This document shows, piece after piece, positions 10,717 through 23,834 of a DNA stretch of 64,000 nucleotides. Source of the DNA: Parus major (lineage: Eukaryota; Chordata; Aves; Passeriformes; Paridae). The notes under the pieces are model-generated. The model saw only the letters and a list, made by a program, of their open reading frames with translations, searched no databases and had not been told where the DNA came from. The stretch covers positions 3,492,572 through 3,556,571 of the forward strand of contig NC_031791.1 of assembly GCF_001522545.3 (NCBI RefSeq), written 5' to 3'. A program made the position numbers and the translations under genes. Numbering within the stretch: position 1 is the first letter of the stretch; every line of letters starts with the position of its first letter.

Positions 10717-10975
10717 TGCCTCAGAATGAGGTGTAGCGACCCGGTTCGTGGGCGACACAACGGCTAAACTTACAGGCCTGTCGGGCTAATCACATGTGAG
10801 CACTGATGTGGTGGATGGTGAAGAGCGTTTATTTCCAGTGTGCAGGGATTTACATGACTGGGATATGATGACGTAATCACCGTGACATTATGGTTTATGG
10901 AACTTTGGAGAAAGAGGGGCCCTATCTTCCCGTACAATGTGAGATCTTCCGATCGGCATTCCCTATCTGACCGCA
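10717..10975 (-). repeat. ERV-1 5' LTR (259 bp), CpG-depleted, TATA altered
   Basis: Pairs with 5967-6225. It differs at 9 positions; at 7 of them the other LTR has CG and this one has TG or CA. The remaining two are one transition, inside the TATA-type box (ATATAAAT in the 3' LTR, ATGTAAAT here), and one transversion. It keeps 13 CpG sites versus 20. As the upstream LTR on the minus strand it was the proviral promoter. Confidence 0.95.
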
Positions 10976-12723
10976 TCGGGGTGGGTGAGGGGTCTGAAGG
11001 CTCTTTTCTGTCCCTTGTTTTTACAAAAAAAATTGAGGTTTTGAAGTTGTTCTCAAGGCCTTTTCTGTGGTAGGTTCTCTGTGGCAGTGCTGGCTACCCT
11101 GGCTTTCCTGTCATTTATAATTATGATGGTTTTGTTCAAGTGATTTTGCATCAATCCATCCATCCCTGCCCTCCAGTTGTAATTATGCTTTTTGATGCCA
11201 TTGAATTGCAAAGATCCTCGGAAAATGCTTTCAACATCCTTCATAGCAAAATGGGATACATCACTCAGTTGGGCTGGAGCAGTGGCTCCTCTGGCTTGCT
11301 CTGGGCATTAAATCAGATATTTTGATGGTGAGTGACAGAAGCCACAGAAATGTCTCATTGCAGATTAACTGAGTCCCTCAAAGCGAGGAGTTAATGCTGA
11401 AACAAAGCCAGAGTCCTGTTCCTGACACAGTGGTGCTGATAACTGAACAAAGAGTGTGAACTCAAACAACCGAAACCAGTACCAAATCAAACAGATTTGC
11501 TTCTAAGAGAATGTATTTTGCCCTAAAGTTTCATTTGTTGCATTCCACTTGTTTCAGATGTTGCTCCAGTAGCTTCTTCATTACAGCAAATCAAATAAAC
11601 AAATGAAAAATTAAAGCTATTGTTATCCAGCCGCTCCCTCGAGGGGTCTGTGGTTCTTTGCATATTTATGATGTGTTTTGGGCTGTGTGTGGGATGAGAA
11701 CAGATGGCTGATGGGTTCCACTGACTTACCTGCTCCAGCAAACTGGCAGGTGTCCACACCTTCAGCAAATGAAAACCCACACAGCGGATTTGGGAAGAGA
11801 AGTACTTCTTCTGTAGTGTAGTCATTGAAATCTGGTTCCAATTGCTTATTGTGTTTTTTTTTTTTCTTGTGGTCTCTTCTCCTGTGCTGTTCATTAGCCC
11901 TTCTGGAATTTAAATGGCACATTTTATAGATGAGAATTAACTCGGTTTGCCAGACAGAATTGCTGCATTGCCATGAATATAGAGATGGACATTGATAGGA
12001 ATGCAAGTCACTCGAAATGTTCTGACTGCTAGAATATTTCTTTTCCTTCCTTATTTAATTTTGCTGTTTGGAGTGAAAGGAACACATTTAAATAATAAAA
12101 CGAACCACAATGTGCCTGCTGCTCTATTCAGAGTTTTTCTAATTTCAGTCCTTTCTGCAGAACTACTATAAATACTCTGACATGAGAATGCCTGAGAAAT
12201 AGGTCACAATGAAAACTGCTAATATATACATTTGATAGAAGTCCTTCCAAAGTTGATTTCTTTCAGAGTGTTTCATAAAGCAAGTAATGTGAAGATTAGG
12301 CTGGAGTTTTCAAGAACACCTGTCTGAGAGTGGGAACCAGGTGAACATTCCTCTGCTTCTTTTCACAGACATGCTCTGAATCCAGATCTCATAAGATACA
12401 GGTAAAACTGCTGCAGGCTGGAGTGCTGCAAGAGCATCAGTAACGTGATTATCTCTCCTTAGGACAGTTTGGTTGTTGAAATGACCATAATTTGACAGAT
12501 ACTGCTCCTCCAAGCGCTGGTTACTATGGTGTCTCCTGTAGGGTGCACCCAGGAGTGCTGGAATTCTTGGTGCAGAAGAGTCCTCTTAGAGAAAATCTGC
12601 ATCATCTTTCCTCAGAGGAGGAAGCAAACAAAGCTTCAGTGTCATTGTGTCGTTCTGCTGCTCATTGTCAGTGAGCAGCAGAAGCCCTGTAGCTGCCGAG
12701 CTGGCAGCCTCACCCTGGAGCGG

Positions 12724-12835
12724 GGATGTGTTTGTGCACATCCAGCGTGCTCTCGGAGCAATCCTGGCACCTGGGGTTGGGATGTGTTTGTGCGCATCCA
12801 GCGTGCTCTCAGAGCAAACCTGGCACCTGGGGCTG
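12724..12835. repeat. 56-bp tandem duplication
   Basis: Two adjacent copies of a 56-bp unit starting ggatgtgtttgtgc at 12724 and 12780. They differ at only a few positions (for example cacatcc versus cgcatcc, cggagcaatc versus cagagcaaac). 56 is not a multiple of 3, so it is not a protein repeat. It looks like a local duplication. Confidence 0.9.
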
Positions 12836-13022
12836 GGCTACCTGGCTGCTGGAGCAGCCTTATCTTTCCTTACAGAGGTTTTCAGTTCTGTTTTATCAGC
12901 TTGTCCTTGCGTGTGTCAGCACACTTCCGCCGGGGCCTGCTGTCACCTCTCTGGGACAGCCGCAGGGCCCAGCACTGGAGAGGCTCCTAAACAAAAATCA
13001 GGAAACAACTGATTTCTGTCAG

Positions 13023-13050
13023 CAAAGAAAAAAAAAAAAAAAAAAAAGAC
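13023..13050. repeat. poly-A run
   Basis: A nearly uninterrupted A tract of about 23 bases. No retrogene or SINE body can be recognised upstream, so it is best called a simple repeat. Confidence 0.8.
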
Positions 13051-16000
13051 ATTTAAGTTCTCCTTAAATAAAATTCTAAACTGGCTTTGGCATCAGGCTA
13101 AGTGGAGTTTTTGGCTGGGACTCTGGAGGTTTTGGCGTGATGTGAACAGTTAGGCTGGAGCTCCAGAGGTGGGTGGTGGGCACCAACAGAGATCAAAGCC
13201 TGTGTGTTGGCTGCATTTTGGCAAAAGAATTGGAATGTTGAGAATCTCTTTTTAAGCTTTTCTCACAGGGCCTGGGAGCTGGATTTTTTTAAGAGAGATG
13301 ATGCACACTGGGCTAAATCTGATTTTTTTTTTCCCCCTCAGCAGTTTGGAGGAGCTTCAGATAACCATCAGAATGTGTGGACACTTATTTAAACAGAACA
13401 GAACTTTAAGCTATGGAAAGTTGCTTAGAAAAGCTCTTTTGGGAGGAAGAGTAATCTTAAAAGACAGAATGGAAACATGCATTTTATTTTTAAAAATTCT
13501 TTGTGGTCTTCTAAGTATTTTTGATTATAAGGGAATTCATGGACATGGTTGAACCTGAGTAGAAAATCCAGGCTAAACTTACGTATTTTCAGATGATGTA
13601 TTACACAAAATCAAATAAAGTTTTAGATTCTCATTAAGGTAATCTGTGTATATTATTTACACTAATATAAATTAACTGCTTTGCTCTAAGATGGTTAATA
13701 AACCAAATATGTCCTGTGGGACAACAAGCCTGGTATGTTTTAGGACACTTCTATTTAATAAATCTGGAAGCATTGAATATGGCAGGAAAAGGAAAACATG
13801 ATGCAAAGAGAATACACTTAGCATTTATTGTGGCAGCTTAAATAAGTGTTTGGAATGTTGGAGCCTGAATTTGAGGCAGTAACTTGTAAAAGAAAGCAGT
13901 AGGAAAAAGCATGCGATAATGGCGGAATGGAGAAGTTAAAATTTAATTCCAGCTCTAGAAGCAGTGATACAACAGAGATTGTTTTCATGAAGGTTTATCC
14001 CCTGGGATGCTGATCTTCCCACCAGGACTGGGGGAGGCTGAAGGGTTCCCAGATTGTCTGTTGGCATCTTCTGGGGACACTGGGCTGCCCTCTCTGGCCC
14101 CTGCCCTGCCCAGCGCAGGTGTGCAGTGAAGTCTCTGGCAGCAGAGTGGGCACAGGCACTTGGTGTTTAATCACTGCTCTGCTGCTGTTAATTCTTAATG
14201 TACTGGCAGCAATAAGTGCAAGATGATCTACCCTAACCAGGCTCCCAATGTTTATCATTAATAGAGAATGAACTGGCATAAAAGCTTAAGTATCTCTTTC
14301 CCCCCCTGTAGTGAATAAAAACTTGATTTCCTTAACTAATAGACTGCTGTCAGTGTAACAGGAACGGAGTTTCCAGCCTGTAGTTAAAGAAAAAAAATCA
14401 CTCGCTCCACTTACTTCATATAGCAAAAAAAAAACCCCAACCCCAGAACGCTGAAGAGGTCGTGCTTTGTGTGTGAAAAATCCTGTGTTTTGGAGGCAGG
14501 GATGGCATTAACATTCTAATGGTGGCTGCTTAAGTGCAATCAATGTATTGCAGGTGTTCGACAGATCCCGGGGATGGAGCGCTCCTTGTCTGAAGGTGGA
14601 ATTGGCTGCCTGCCTTCTGCTCTCTGGGGGCTGATTCAGTTTGTCTGTTTGCTCATATTTTACAGTAAATTAGAGACCTGTGACCATCATATTAATACTT
14701 AGAACAAAAGCCTTTGAGTGCTTTTATCTTTAGAGTAAATTATACTGACTCGAATTAAGAGACATTTTGAATTTTCCTGATGAAATAGGAATGTCAGCAG
14801 AAGGAATATGTAAGTCTCTTTTGCCATTTTCTTGATATCAAAGTCTGACATCCAGCACCAGGCTGCAGCTCAGGAGATGAACTTGGACAAAGTATCAGTG
14901 GCTGTTCTGTAGCATCTCTTTGAGTAAGATACATTTTTTATATTGTTTTGGTACGGCATGAGCTGCAGGAGTACTTCTGGCTGGGCTTTCCTGAGCTGCT
15001 CTTACACCAGCACACAGCTCATAAGAATCCAGGCTGCCCTGAGATGCAAGTCTTGGAATCAGATGGAAAAAGCCAGGAAACTGCCTGTTTCCTACCTTGG
15101 GGCTGCATTTGCTCAGCAGAAATGGTCCCAGCTGGAGCCAAATTTAGTGACCAGAGTGATACTGGGCTGGAGCTGGGGCACATGGACAAGGAATTTATAT
15201 CAGTGACTTGTGTAATTTGTCTCCCTTGGGCATTTGTAGCTTTATTTTCAAGGGTGTTGATCCCTTTATACAACTATTAATGAAACTGGGTTTTACAGAG
15301 AAAATGAAAACCAGACTTCGTAGATTTTAAAGATGACCATGTGGATTTTGGGGTCTGGTCCAGAGCATGTTGCAGTCAAGGGAGTCCTTCAAGTGATTGA
15401 GCTGGGCAGTGAAGCAGAGCCACAGAAGAACAGAACTTGGTACAGCAGCAGGGAACCCGCAAATGTGTGAGCTCACTGGGCACTTAACTGAGGACAAAGC
15501 TTTTGGCAAACTGGAAGAGCTGGGGGTGACTGTGGGGAAGTGGCATCCCCAGGGAAAGGAGAACAGGCATTTTAGAGAATGAATGTGTTCTTTCCAACCC
15601 GATAGTCCCTGTGGACCTGGAGAACGAAGAGCAATCTCATTGTAAAATATTCGTAGACAGCTGCTCTATAGCATTTATCCCAGTGTTACTTCAGTCTTGA
15701 GCTAGTCTATAATTAAAGCATTTATGTTTCAGATGCTTAACAGGGTGTTTTAAAATGTTTAGTTCTTGTAAATGATGTTTATTTATGGTTAGCTAATTAA
15801 GCCAGCAGAGTTCAGCTTGGTCTCCAATCCAAAAGACAAGCAGTGACATTCCCTTTTACTTTGGAAGCAGCTGATCCAAGAGGGATCCCCACTCCCCCAT
15901 TCCCTGGGCACTTTGGGTGTGGAACTGCCATGTGCTGGCCACCCAGGTGGGATGTCTGTGCCCAGAAAATGGGAATCCAAGGAATCCAAGAGCTGTGAAA

Positions 16001-19000
16001 TTAAGCTGTCTGTCCTGCTGTCCTGGGTTCTGACACGTTGTGTCTTTGGTGTCACCCACCCCTCCAGCTCTGTTTGGTGCCCAAGGCTCCTCTTGGCCAC
16101 ATCCCTGAGCCAGGGGGGTTTGGTGGCAACTTTGCTGCTCTGCAGAGGGGTCTTAGTGCTGGGAGGGGCTACTGAAAATGTCAGGTGAGTGCTGGCTGCT
16201 CACTGGGAGCAAGGTGAGCTTTGGGATAGCCCCTGGGCTGGAGGGCACAGTGTCCTGCTGCTTGGCCCCTGGCCATGGCACGGAAGGAGTTTGGGTTCTG
16301 GAAAGGAAAGCGCAAGTTTGCAGCAGCCCCACTGACAGTGAGCCTGGTTTGGGGCCACCCCTGCTTCCCACAGGGATGCGGAGAGAGCCCAGCCTTTACT
16401 TCCAGCTGTGGGAGCCTGGGGAGAGCGCCTGGCCTGGAGAGCAAACCCGGTGCCAGCGCTGAGCTGAGTGGTGTGGGCTTCTCTCTCCAAACACACTTCA
16501 GCGTTTCTCTAGCGAACAGTTAATTATCTTCCCTCTTTCTGTGAGTGTGGACTCCCAGGCTTTCAGGGCAGGAATTCTGTCTGTGCTGCTGGCTGGATGC
16601 TGAGCCATGCTGGCTGCTGTGCGGTCTCGGTGCAATTGTGATGCAAATACCAATAACACAAGGGAGCAAGAAGGTAAAGAGCTGTTGGCACCAGCTGGCA
16701 AACTCGGATTCATTTTGTTTCCACCAGATAATCCTGCAGGGCTGTGATACCCTGTCACTGTTTCTCAATTTCTTTTTTATGCATGTATTACTGTGAGGGG
16801 TTGGCCTTTAGCATCCTTAAATTCTTGCTTTTAATCTTTGACTTCTTCTATTCATGTAATTATTTCTATCCTCTTTCTCCCCACTGTGAAGTGTTGCTTT
16901 CAGAAGGATTCTACATTAAAAGCAGCAGCTAAATGAGGTCCAAAAGTGCATATATGGAAAGAATATCTTGTCTAAACATTCAAGTTATGGTTCATCAGCC
17001 TCTTGGCTGTGTTCAAGAGGATATTAGCAATAGCATGTGTAACCTCCCGTTGCTTTACTATCCGTGTTTTTTACTTTATGCTTTATCCACCAATGCAAAA
17101 GCCTCTGCTCAATGAGATTTGCTGATGGACTGGTCCTATAAAAAAATTCCTGATGGTGATCAAAGCATAGCTCAGACATTTCCCCTGAGGCTGTGATGCC
17201 CCATGTGCTCTTTACAGGGGCCAGATGGTTGGTACATGTGCCAAATGCCACATATAAATTCATGGCATCTCTGTGGTGAACCAGTACATTTTAGTTACTG
17301 TAAATCAAAACACAGTCCCAAATTACTTCTTAACCAAATTGTAACACTTTAATATAACTGCTCCCAGGCCTGCTTGAGTGGGGTTTGCTTTTGTTCATTT
17401 CGGGAACCATCTGTGCCTGCAAGAACAGCTCCAGTGCAATAAAAATAACTCCAGAAAGCAGAGTGAACATACAAAGTGGGCTAAATCGGGTTAAATTAGC
17501 TCCAATATAAAAACTGGTTGAGTTCCTCTCTTCAGTGCTGCCTGAAAGAGAAATGTGTTGCCACCTTGCGCAGTGTTGGGTCATCCGAACAGGGCTGAGC
17601 ATGGAGGGACGAGAAAGGCAGGTGGGACTGAGCCACACTGGGTGGTTTCATCTTAGCAGTGTCTCAGCCAAGAGCTGCCCTGGGGTAGGACAGACAGACA
17701 GAGAGTGCAGCTCCACAGCACAGACACCATCAGGGTTATTAACCAGGGATATATTCTGTGGTGCTGCACAAGAGAGGGAATTGTGGGAGCAATGCAATTC
17801 AGATTGGAGCTGTGATTCAGCTCCTGAAATTCATTGAAGCAGCAGGTCTAAAGCTGAACGGTTTTACCTGGATCTATGCAAATTTATGGCATAATATAAC
17901 ATGGAAATATATGTAAATGTTGTCAATTATTGTAAAGCAAAGAAGCACATAGATGGAATATTCCATAAAATGTTTTATACAGCAGTTTTTGAATTCCTAA
18001 AAAAGAAAACCTGAGAAATAGCAAATGAACTGGAATTGAGTGTGGATGTTCCAAGCCCATTACATTGGGACATTTTCTTTGAACTGCTTATTAATCTCAC
18101 CTTCCATGCAGGTTTTCAAGACCTCACTTCTCTTCGCTGCTACATTATACCTTTACAAATCAGGGAAATGTCAACTCGTGATTTACTGACAAAGCCAACA
18201 ACTGACATAATTTATCTCACTTGAGATCAGTTCATCAAACTTGGGAACATCTTGGCTGCTGTAAAATCCAGGCATTTGATACAATCGCGGCTGCTTAAAA
18301 TGCAAAGGCTAACCTACACTTTTAAAGTGCTGTAAAAAGAACAAGAAGTGATGCCAGGATGAAAATTTATGAGGCATGGAGCCGGGATCAGAATTTAGCG
18401 TTTGCTGCGTTTGGAGTGTTGTTACTATCTTGTTTGCACAGTTGAAAACGAGTGTGAATGGGAGGATGGAGTGAGAGGGCTCGGCTTTAACATTCGAGTC
18501 CAGTGCTGGCTCTGACCTGGCGCTATGCAGGAATTTTAAATGCTCTTCCTTGGTTTAATATAACATTGTTTGATACCAGTGGCTCCTTGTTAGTGGGGCT
18601 GTGATTAGAGCAGCACATTTCAGCAGTTTGGGTCCTTGCTGCATTCAAATTCAGAGATAAAACCTATGAAAACACAGATGAAAGTGGAGGAATATAGTTT
18701 AATATCAGCTGCTCTGATAATATTAAAATGGAATTAGCTTTTGCACCTTCTATCAGAAGATGTTCTGTTGAACGTAGCAGCATTGGGAGGTTTTGGGGGT
18801 GGAGGGTTTGTTTTGGGTGTTTGCACAATGTGGAGGGTGTGGCTGAGTGCTCTGACAAACAGCTCCTGCAGTTCTCAGCACTGGGGTAAGAGATTTCCTA
18901 GGATATTAAAACACAGAGTTTTAGATTAAAACCTGATAGCCCCTTCCTGTTATCTCCAAGTGCCTCAGTAATGGCTGAGCTATTGGGTATAAATTGGAAC

Positions 19001-22000
19001 AGATTCCTCTGTGGGGACTGAAAGTAGAATAACTGCCTGAGTTCTGGTGCTGTAAAACAACTTTGGGGAGCACTTTGCTCTTAAATATTTGTGACCAAGC
19101 CATCAACTGGTGTGTCAAGAGCTGTGTTGACACAAAACCTGATCCAAGAGTAAACCAAGGCTCAGTCTCAATGTTTAGCTCAAACCTCCTGCAGGATTTT
19201 GCACCCCAAATGTGTTGGATGCTTCTGATCTCTTTGGCAGCTGGTGCTGAGCCTGGAAAGAGCAGGGCTGGGAGGGTCTGGGGGTTTCTGCAGCTCTACC
19301 CGGTGATGCATGTCCTGGTGACATGCAGCACTGCCGAGAGAGACTCTGCGGGTTATGGGGAAAAGCATAACTTGGGTTAACATTTATCTCAGCTGTCATC
19401 GCTATTTGCAACACTAAATCTTCCTCATAAATAAGTGCAGAAATCTTTGCTTCAAATTGAAAAAATTCATGCTCCAGTTAAACCTCAATTATATTTCCAA
19501 ACAATATTTATCAGATTTTTGGATGTGTGCTTAGTGCAATTCAATTTTGTGCTATCAGTCAGAAGTGGCAGTGCTTGAGAAGGGGGGGCTGGGAGGTGTT
19601 TTTCAGGTGGGAAATGGAGTGTGCAGAGAGGAGGCAGTGCTGCCAGGGCAGGTGAGAGGGGCCTGTGGCTTGGGTCCACTTCTAATGAAATACCAGTGCA
19701 TTAAAAAAAAAAAGAAGTCACTGTAATGTTTCTCCCTGCAGAACAAGGGACGTGGATCTGAATTCTAAACTCTGTTCCAGGGGCTTGGAACGGGAGGTTA
19801 TTGTTTCATTCTATGATTCTGGGGAGGTAAAAACCAAGCACCTCTAATTTCACGACTCTCTGAATTTATTTCACCTAATCTTTTTTTCTGCAGCTATTTA
19901 CCACATTAATTTAGCAAAAAACCTGACAAGTGTGCATATGCAGAACTTAAGCTCTGTCCTTAGGAACACATTAAATAAAGATTTAAGGTTTGAAATATAA
20001 GATTAATTCAACTCTTGCTTACAGTTGCATTGCAAAATTGTTGATTATCTAGAAACTCATGTTTCTTCTTCATGTGAATTTGACCATGTGTAATACATTC
20101 TATGTATAGTGCTAACACGATCAGAGAAGTAAAATTCTTGAGCTGAATGGGAATGAAGTGTGTGTTTTGAGGCTGCAACATGGAAGTGTTGAACAGATTC
20201 CTCTCAAAGTTTTGAGGGGAAACTTGTGGGCTGGAGCTGTGACAGCCTGCATATGTGAGGTGCTGGCTCTCAGCTCGTGTTTTAGGCAGTATCCCCAGAT
20301 CCGGTGCCTCCCTGAATGTTCCTACTCCCACTCACCCACCCATTTACACCTGGAGCTGCTTCTTGAAGTCACTTGTGCTTCCATTGACGTACTAAAATTG
20401 GGCTGTTCCCTTTGTTCTAAGGGAGCTAGCTTATTTGTCCTGTCCTCAAGGCAGGAATTAAACATTTATTTCAGTCCTGGGCAGAGGGAACATTGTTTCA
20501 AAAGGGATTTGCTTTTGGCATGAGTAAATCTGGTTCTTTGTAGGTTTGTGGGAGCACAAATTACAGTTCCATGAAAGGAGAAATTGTAGGATGTTTCAGA
20601 AAGCCTCTGAACATGCAAGGCACATATTGTTGTTTATCTCTGATCTGTGCTTCAGAACGGGGCATTTTATATAGAAAAGGAGGGACCGAGACAAGTGTCG
20701 GAAAAACCACCAGTACCTAGCGACTAGATTCCAAGATTCCCATTCCAGATACATATAAAGAGGGGAGCTATAGCAGTATCATTCAAATGTGACAGCAGTC
20801 ACTCCAACCTTTGCTATTACGGCACAAAATTACATGTTCTTGCCAGAGAAATAGGAAGGGCTGATAGGAATGACAGCTGGGATTTGCTTTCTTATCTATA
20901 TTTTACACACATGCTCTTTCATTTCCCTCTCTCTCCCTCTGCTCCAGGATCCAGGCTGGCTCTTAGAGCTGCTGTTAGTTTGCAAACAATGGGACAGCTT
21001 TGTATCCTTTGGTTCTCAGCCCTACAGATCCAGGTTGAAAATTAAATTACTTAACTCCTGTGCTTTGTAATTGGTTGCATTAAGAGTGAGCCTCTGCCTG
21101 CAATGGGCTGTTTGTCCAGGGGTCCGTTCCTGAGCAGTGGGTGAGGGATCCAGCCCTGAGGAACTGATGTGTGGTGGGTTTGACTTGGCTGTAAGTAAAT
21201 GGGAATGGGAATGCGATCTCAGCCTGCACTGCTTCATGGCATCTGGAGAGAAAATGCTGAGCTGAAAATCCTGAGCAGAACAGATTCTGGGAGCTTGCAT
21301 GACCTTGCTCTGCCAGAGTTAATGGCAGCTATTACTTACTACTAATAGCTCATCAAAGCGCTTTAAATTATCTACCTCTTGGGTGCATATTATAGATTCT
21401 ATAAATTGTAAGATTTGTAGTACCCTCTTGTCTCTGCCTTCCTGCTTCTTTTCTCGATCTCTGCAACACTTGCTCATGGGTTCACCCACCAGTACCAGGG
21501 GGAAGTCCATTCCCACGTTTCCATTACAGATTGCAGAGGGATTTCTGCAGTGGGAGACCCCTGTGCCAGGGTTGTGCCAACTGAGGGGTGTGGAAAAGGT
21601 GACCTCAGCAGTCACTCCTGCATGGGATTTGCAGCAGTCACACCAGAGAGGAGCGATTCTGAGTGATACTAAATGTAAAACCAAAGTAAGATGAGGGGCT
21701 GATTTGATGGATTAATAGAAAAGTTAATTGGCCTTCCCCAGAATGATTATCATTAACAAAATGCAGCTGCTAACCTGCCAGAACCAATCTGTGAAGACAG
21801 GGTTTGGGGCTTTTCATTAGGCTGGTTTTTATTCTGCTCATGACTACTGGGGATAAAGGTACTTTTTTCAGTCTTCACATTCTCTCCTAATGGAGCTTGG
21901 AGTGGGCTGCTTCAGTGGTGGCTCTGCAGCCAGAGCTGTAGAAGTGGGTGAGCTCCAGTTCTGAGGATGGCCACGAGGTTGGATCTGAGCCCATGGTTAA

Positions 22001-23396
22001 GGAAACTTGAACTGACAAGCACCGTGGGCTGGCTGTGCAAATGCAGGGAAGTTTTCTGTGCCAAGTCAGTTCCATTAATCTTGGGGCTGTGACATGTCTG
22101 TGCTCTTACTGATTTCCCAGCAGGCTGATCATCACCAGTCTCATCACGTTAGGAGCCAATATGGAGAAGGCACAGGGGGGAAATGGGGCTGGTGTTTATC
22201 TCTAGGGCACAGGATGCTCATAATCAATGCCACTTGGAGACAAAGCCAGATGTGTTGAGATAATTGATGAAAAGTGCCTCTAAGTAGGAGAGGTTCTACA
22301 TAACTTATAGGGAGGGAGGGAAATGTGGCTTTTTAAGGACAGTAGGTATCTGTGTAGCTCTGATAGTCAGAGCTGGTCTGGGGAGGCACTGACCACACCA
22401 CAGTCCCGCAGGCCAGGTGGACACTGAGACTGGCATGTCCCAGCTGTGCCCATGGGGAGGTTCCTCTCCAGGGTGGTGGAGGGCTGGACACAGCTGCAAA
22501 GGGTAAAAAACAAGTCTGTCCCAGAGTCGGACTATTGCCACAGACTACCACAGAAGCAGCCTCAGGTCCCTGCAGCTCTAGCAGGGCTTGTGCAATTCTC
22601 TTGCTACTGCCAAAATACATTAACTCCTCCCACCAAGTCCTTAATTTTGTCTCTGAAACTCTCCTCAAAGTAGTTACAAAATGTATTTTTTAGGAACTTA
22701 ATTGTTTCTGTTCTTCTTAATCAATAATGAGCTATCCCAGTCAAGCCCTACATATTAAGTTGTTTTCTTGTTGTTCTTTAAGACAGATGCTTGGAATTAA
22801 AATAGCTCTTAGGCAAATCTGAAAGAAACAATTAAAAGCCTGGTGCTTGGGAGATTTTAGCAATTATGAACTGAGCATGGTTTGGTCCTGGAAAGACTTG
22901 TGCCTCCAGCATTAGTGGATATCTCTGTGTGCACAGATGAGCACAGGAATATTATTTTTTCTTGATTGTGGTCTGAATGCAAACTTGGAGTTGCTGCTTG
23001 TTTGTTTAGTATAACTTAATTTATCTGGTTGTGTGTTTTGCACATCCTGGAGTGGCTTTTGGCCAGGGGAGTGAGGACTGGGACAGGTCAGTCCTTGGCA
23101 GAGCTGCCTCCCTGACCAACTGTGTTCTGCAGAGGCCAAGGCTGATGGTTAATCTTGGCTTTTATCTGCAGAGAAATTACAGCCCAAAAGTGAAAACTCC
23201 TTCCCTTAGGAGCCCAAGGAGGGTGAGCTGCTCACCTGAACTGCAGGTGCAATCCCAGGTGTGCACTGGCCGAGCAGAACCTTAGCCCAAACGCTGAACC
23301 CTGGCAAGGAAGGGTAGGAGAAGCAGGCTGTGGGTGCCTGAATGGTGCACTTGGAATTCTTGTCCGTCTCCAATTATTGTTTAAAAGAAGTAAAGC

Positions 23397-23560
23397 TTGA
23401 ACAGCACCACAAAAAAACCCCAAAAAACAAACCAACAACCAAACAAAAAACCAATAAACAAACAAACCACCCCCCCCCCCCAAAAAAACCCCAAAATTCC
23501 CCAAAAATCCCAAACTGAGAAATCCCCACAACCCAAAAACCAAAAAACCCCTCCAAACAT
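23397..23560. repeat. A/C-rich low-complexity tract
   Basis: About 160 bases of almost only A and C on the plus strand, in shifting patterns such as aaaaacc, caaac and a run of C near 23468-23481. It directly adjoins the 3' end of the CR1 at 23568. It may have grown from the CR1 insertion tail or the target site. Confidence 0.85.
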
Positions 23561-23567
23561 TTGTGTG

Positions 23568-23832
23568 TATAGAATCCCAGAATGGTTTGGGTTGGAAGGA
23601 ACATTAAAGCCCACCCAGTGCCACCCCCTGCCATGGGCAGGGACACCTTCCACTATCCCAGGTTTCTTCAAGCCATATCCAACCTGGCCTTGGACACTTC
23701 CAGGGATGGAACAGCCACAGATTATCTGGGCACCCTGTGCCAGGGTTTCCCCACCCTCACAGGGAACAACTTCTTCCCTGCTAACCATTCCCTCTGGCAG
23801 TATGAAGCCATTCCCTGTGCCCTATCATTTTT
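23568..23832 (-). mobile_element. CR1 LINE 3'-end fragment
   Basis: Begins agaatcccagaatggtttgg, the reverse complement of the CR1 3' terminus, and runs through the catgggcagggacacc, ccaacctggccttggacact and gggcaccctgtgccagg blocks. About 265 bases, 5'-truncated. It lies between the A/C tract and a CA/TA microsatellite. Confidence 0.92.
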
Positions 23833-23834
23833 AT

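Larger units (their letters stand above)
5967..10975 (-). mobile_element. ERV-1: internally deleted class II/gamma-env endogenous retrovirus
   Basis: A complete proviral frame on the minus strand: 5' LTR (10717-10975), primer-binding site (10694-10711), gag (10577 to about 9470), pol fragments (about 9470-8160), env (about 8110-6357), polypurine tract (6228-6243) and 3' LTR (5967-6225). At 5.0 kb it is well short of a typical 7-9 kb provirus. Two deletions explain this: one from early capsid to RT motif A, and one from the start of RNase H to the integrase C-terminus. Every gene has stops or frameshifts, so it cannot encode particles. RT is of class II (alpha/beta-like) type while env is of gamma type, a mosaic also found in type D betaretroviruses. 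No clean target duplication is visible at the ends (see findings). Confidence 0.93.
10976..23396. other. long unique stretch, no gene recognised
   Basis: Twelve kilobases with no CR1, LTR or coding exon that I can identify. Open frames are short and lack recognisable domains. AT-rich pieces such as 13560-13800, 14640-14850, 17870-18420 and 20680-20860 have the look of non-coding regulatory sequence but nothing proves it. Minor items: poly-T near 11857-11868, a 56-bp tandem duplication at 12724-12835, a poly-A run near 13026-13048. Confidence 0.5.

Noticed and set aside
13023..13050. Poly-A as a processed-pseudogene tail
   Set aside because: No coding or RNA-gene homology upstream and no target duplication seen.
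16180..16200. Splice donor-like caggtgagtgctgg
   Set aside because: A lone donor match without a supported exon or acceptor is expected by chance.
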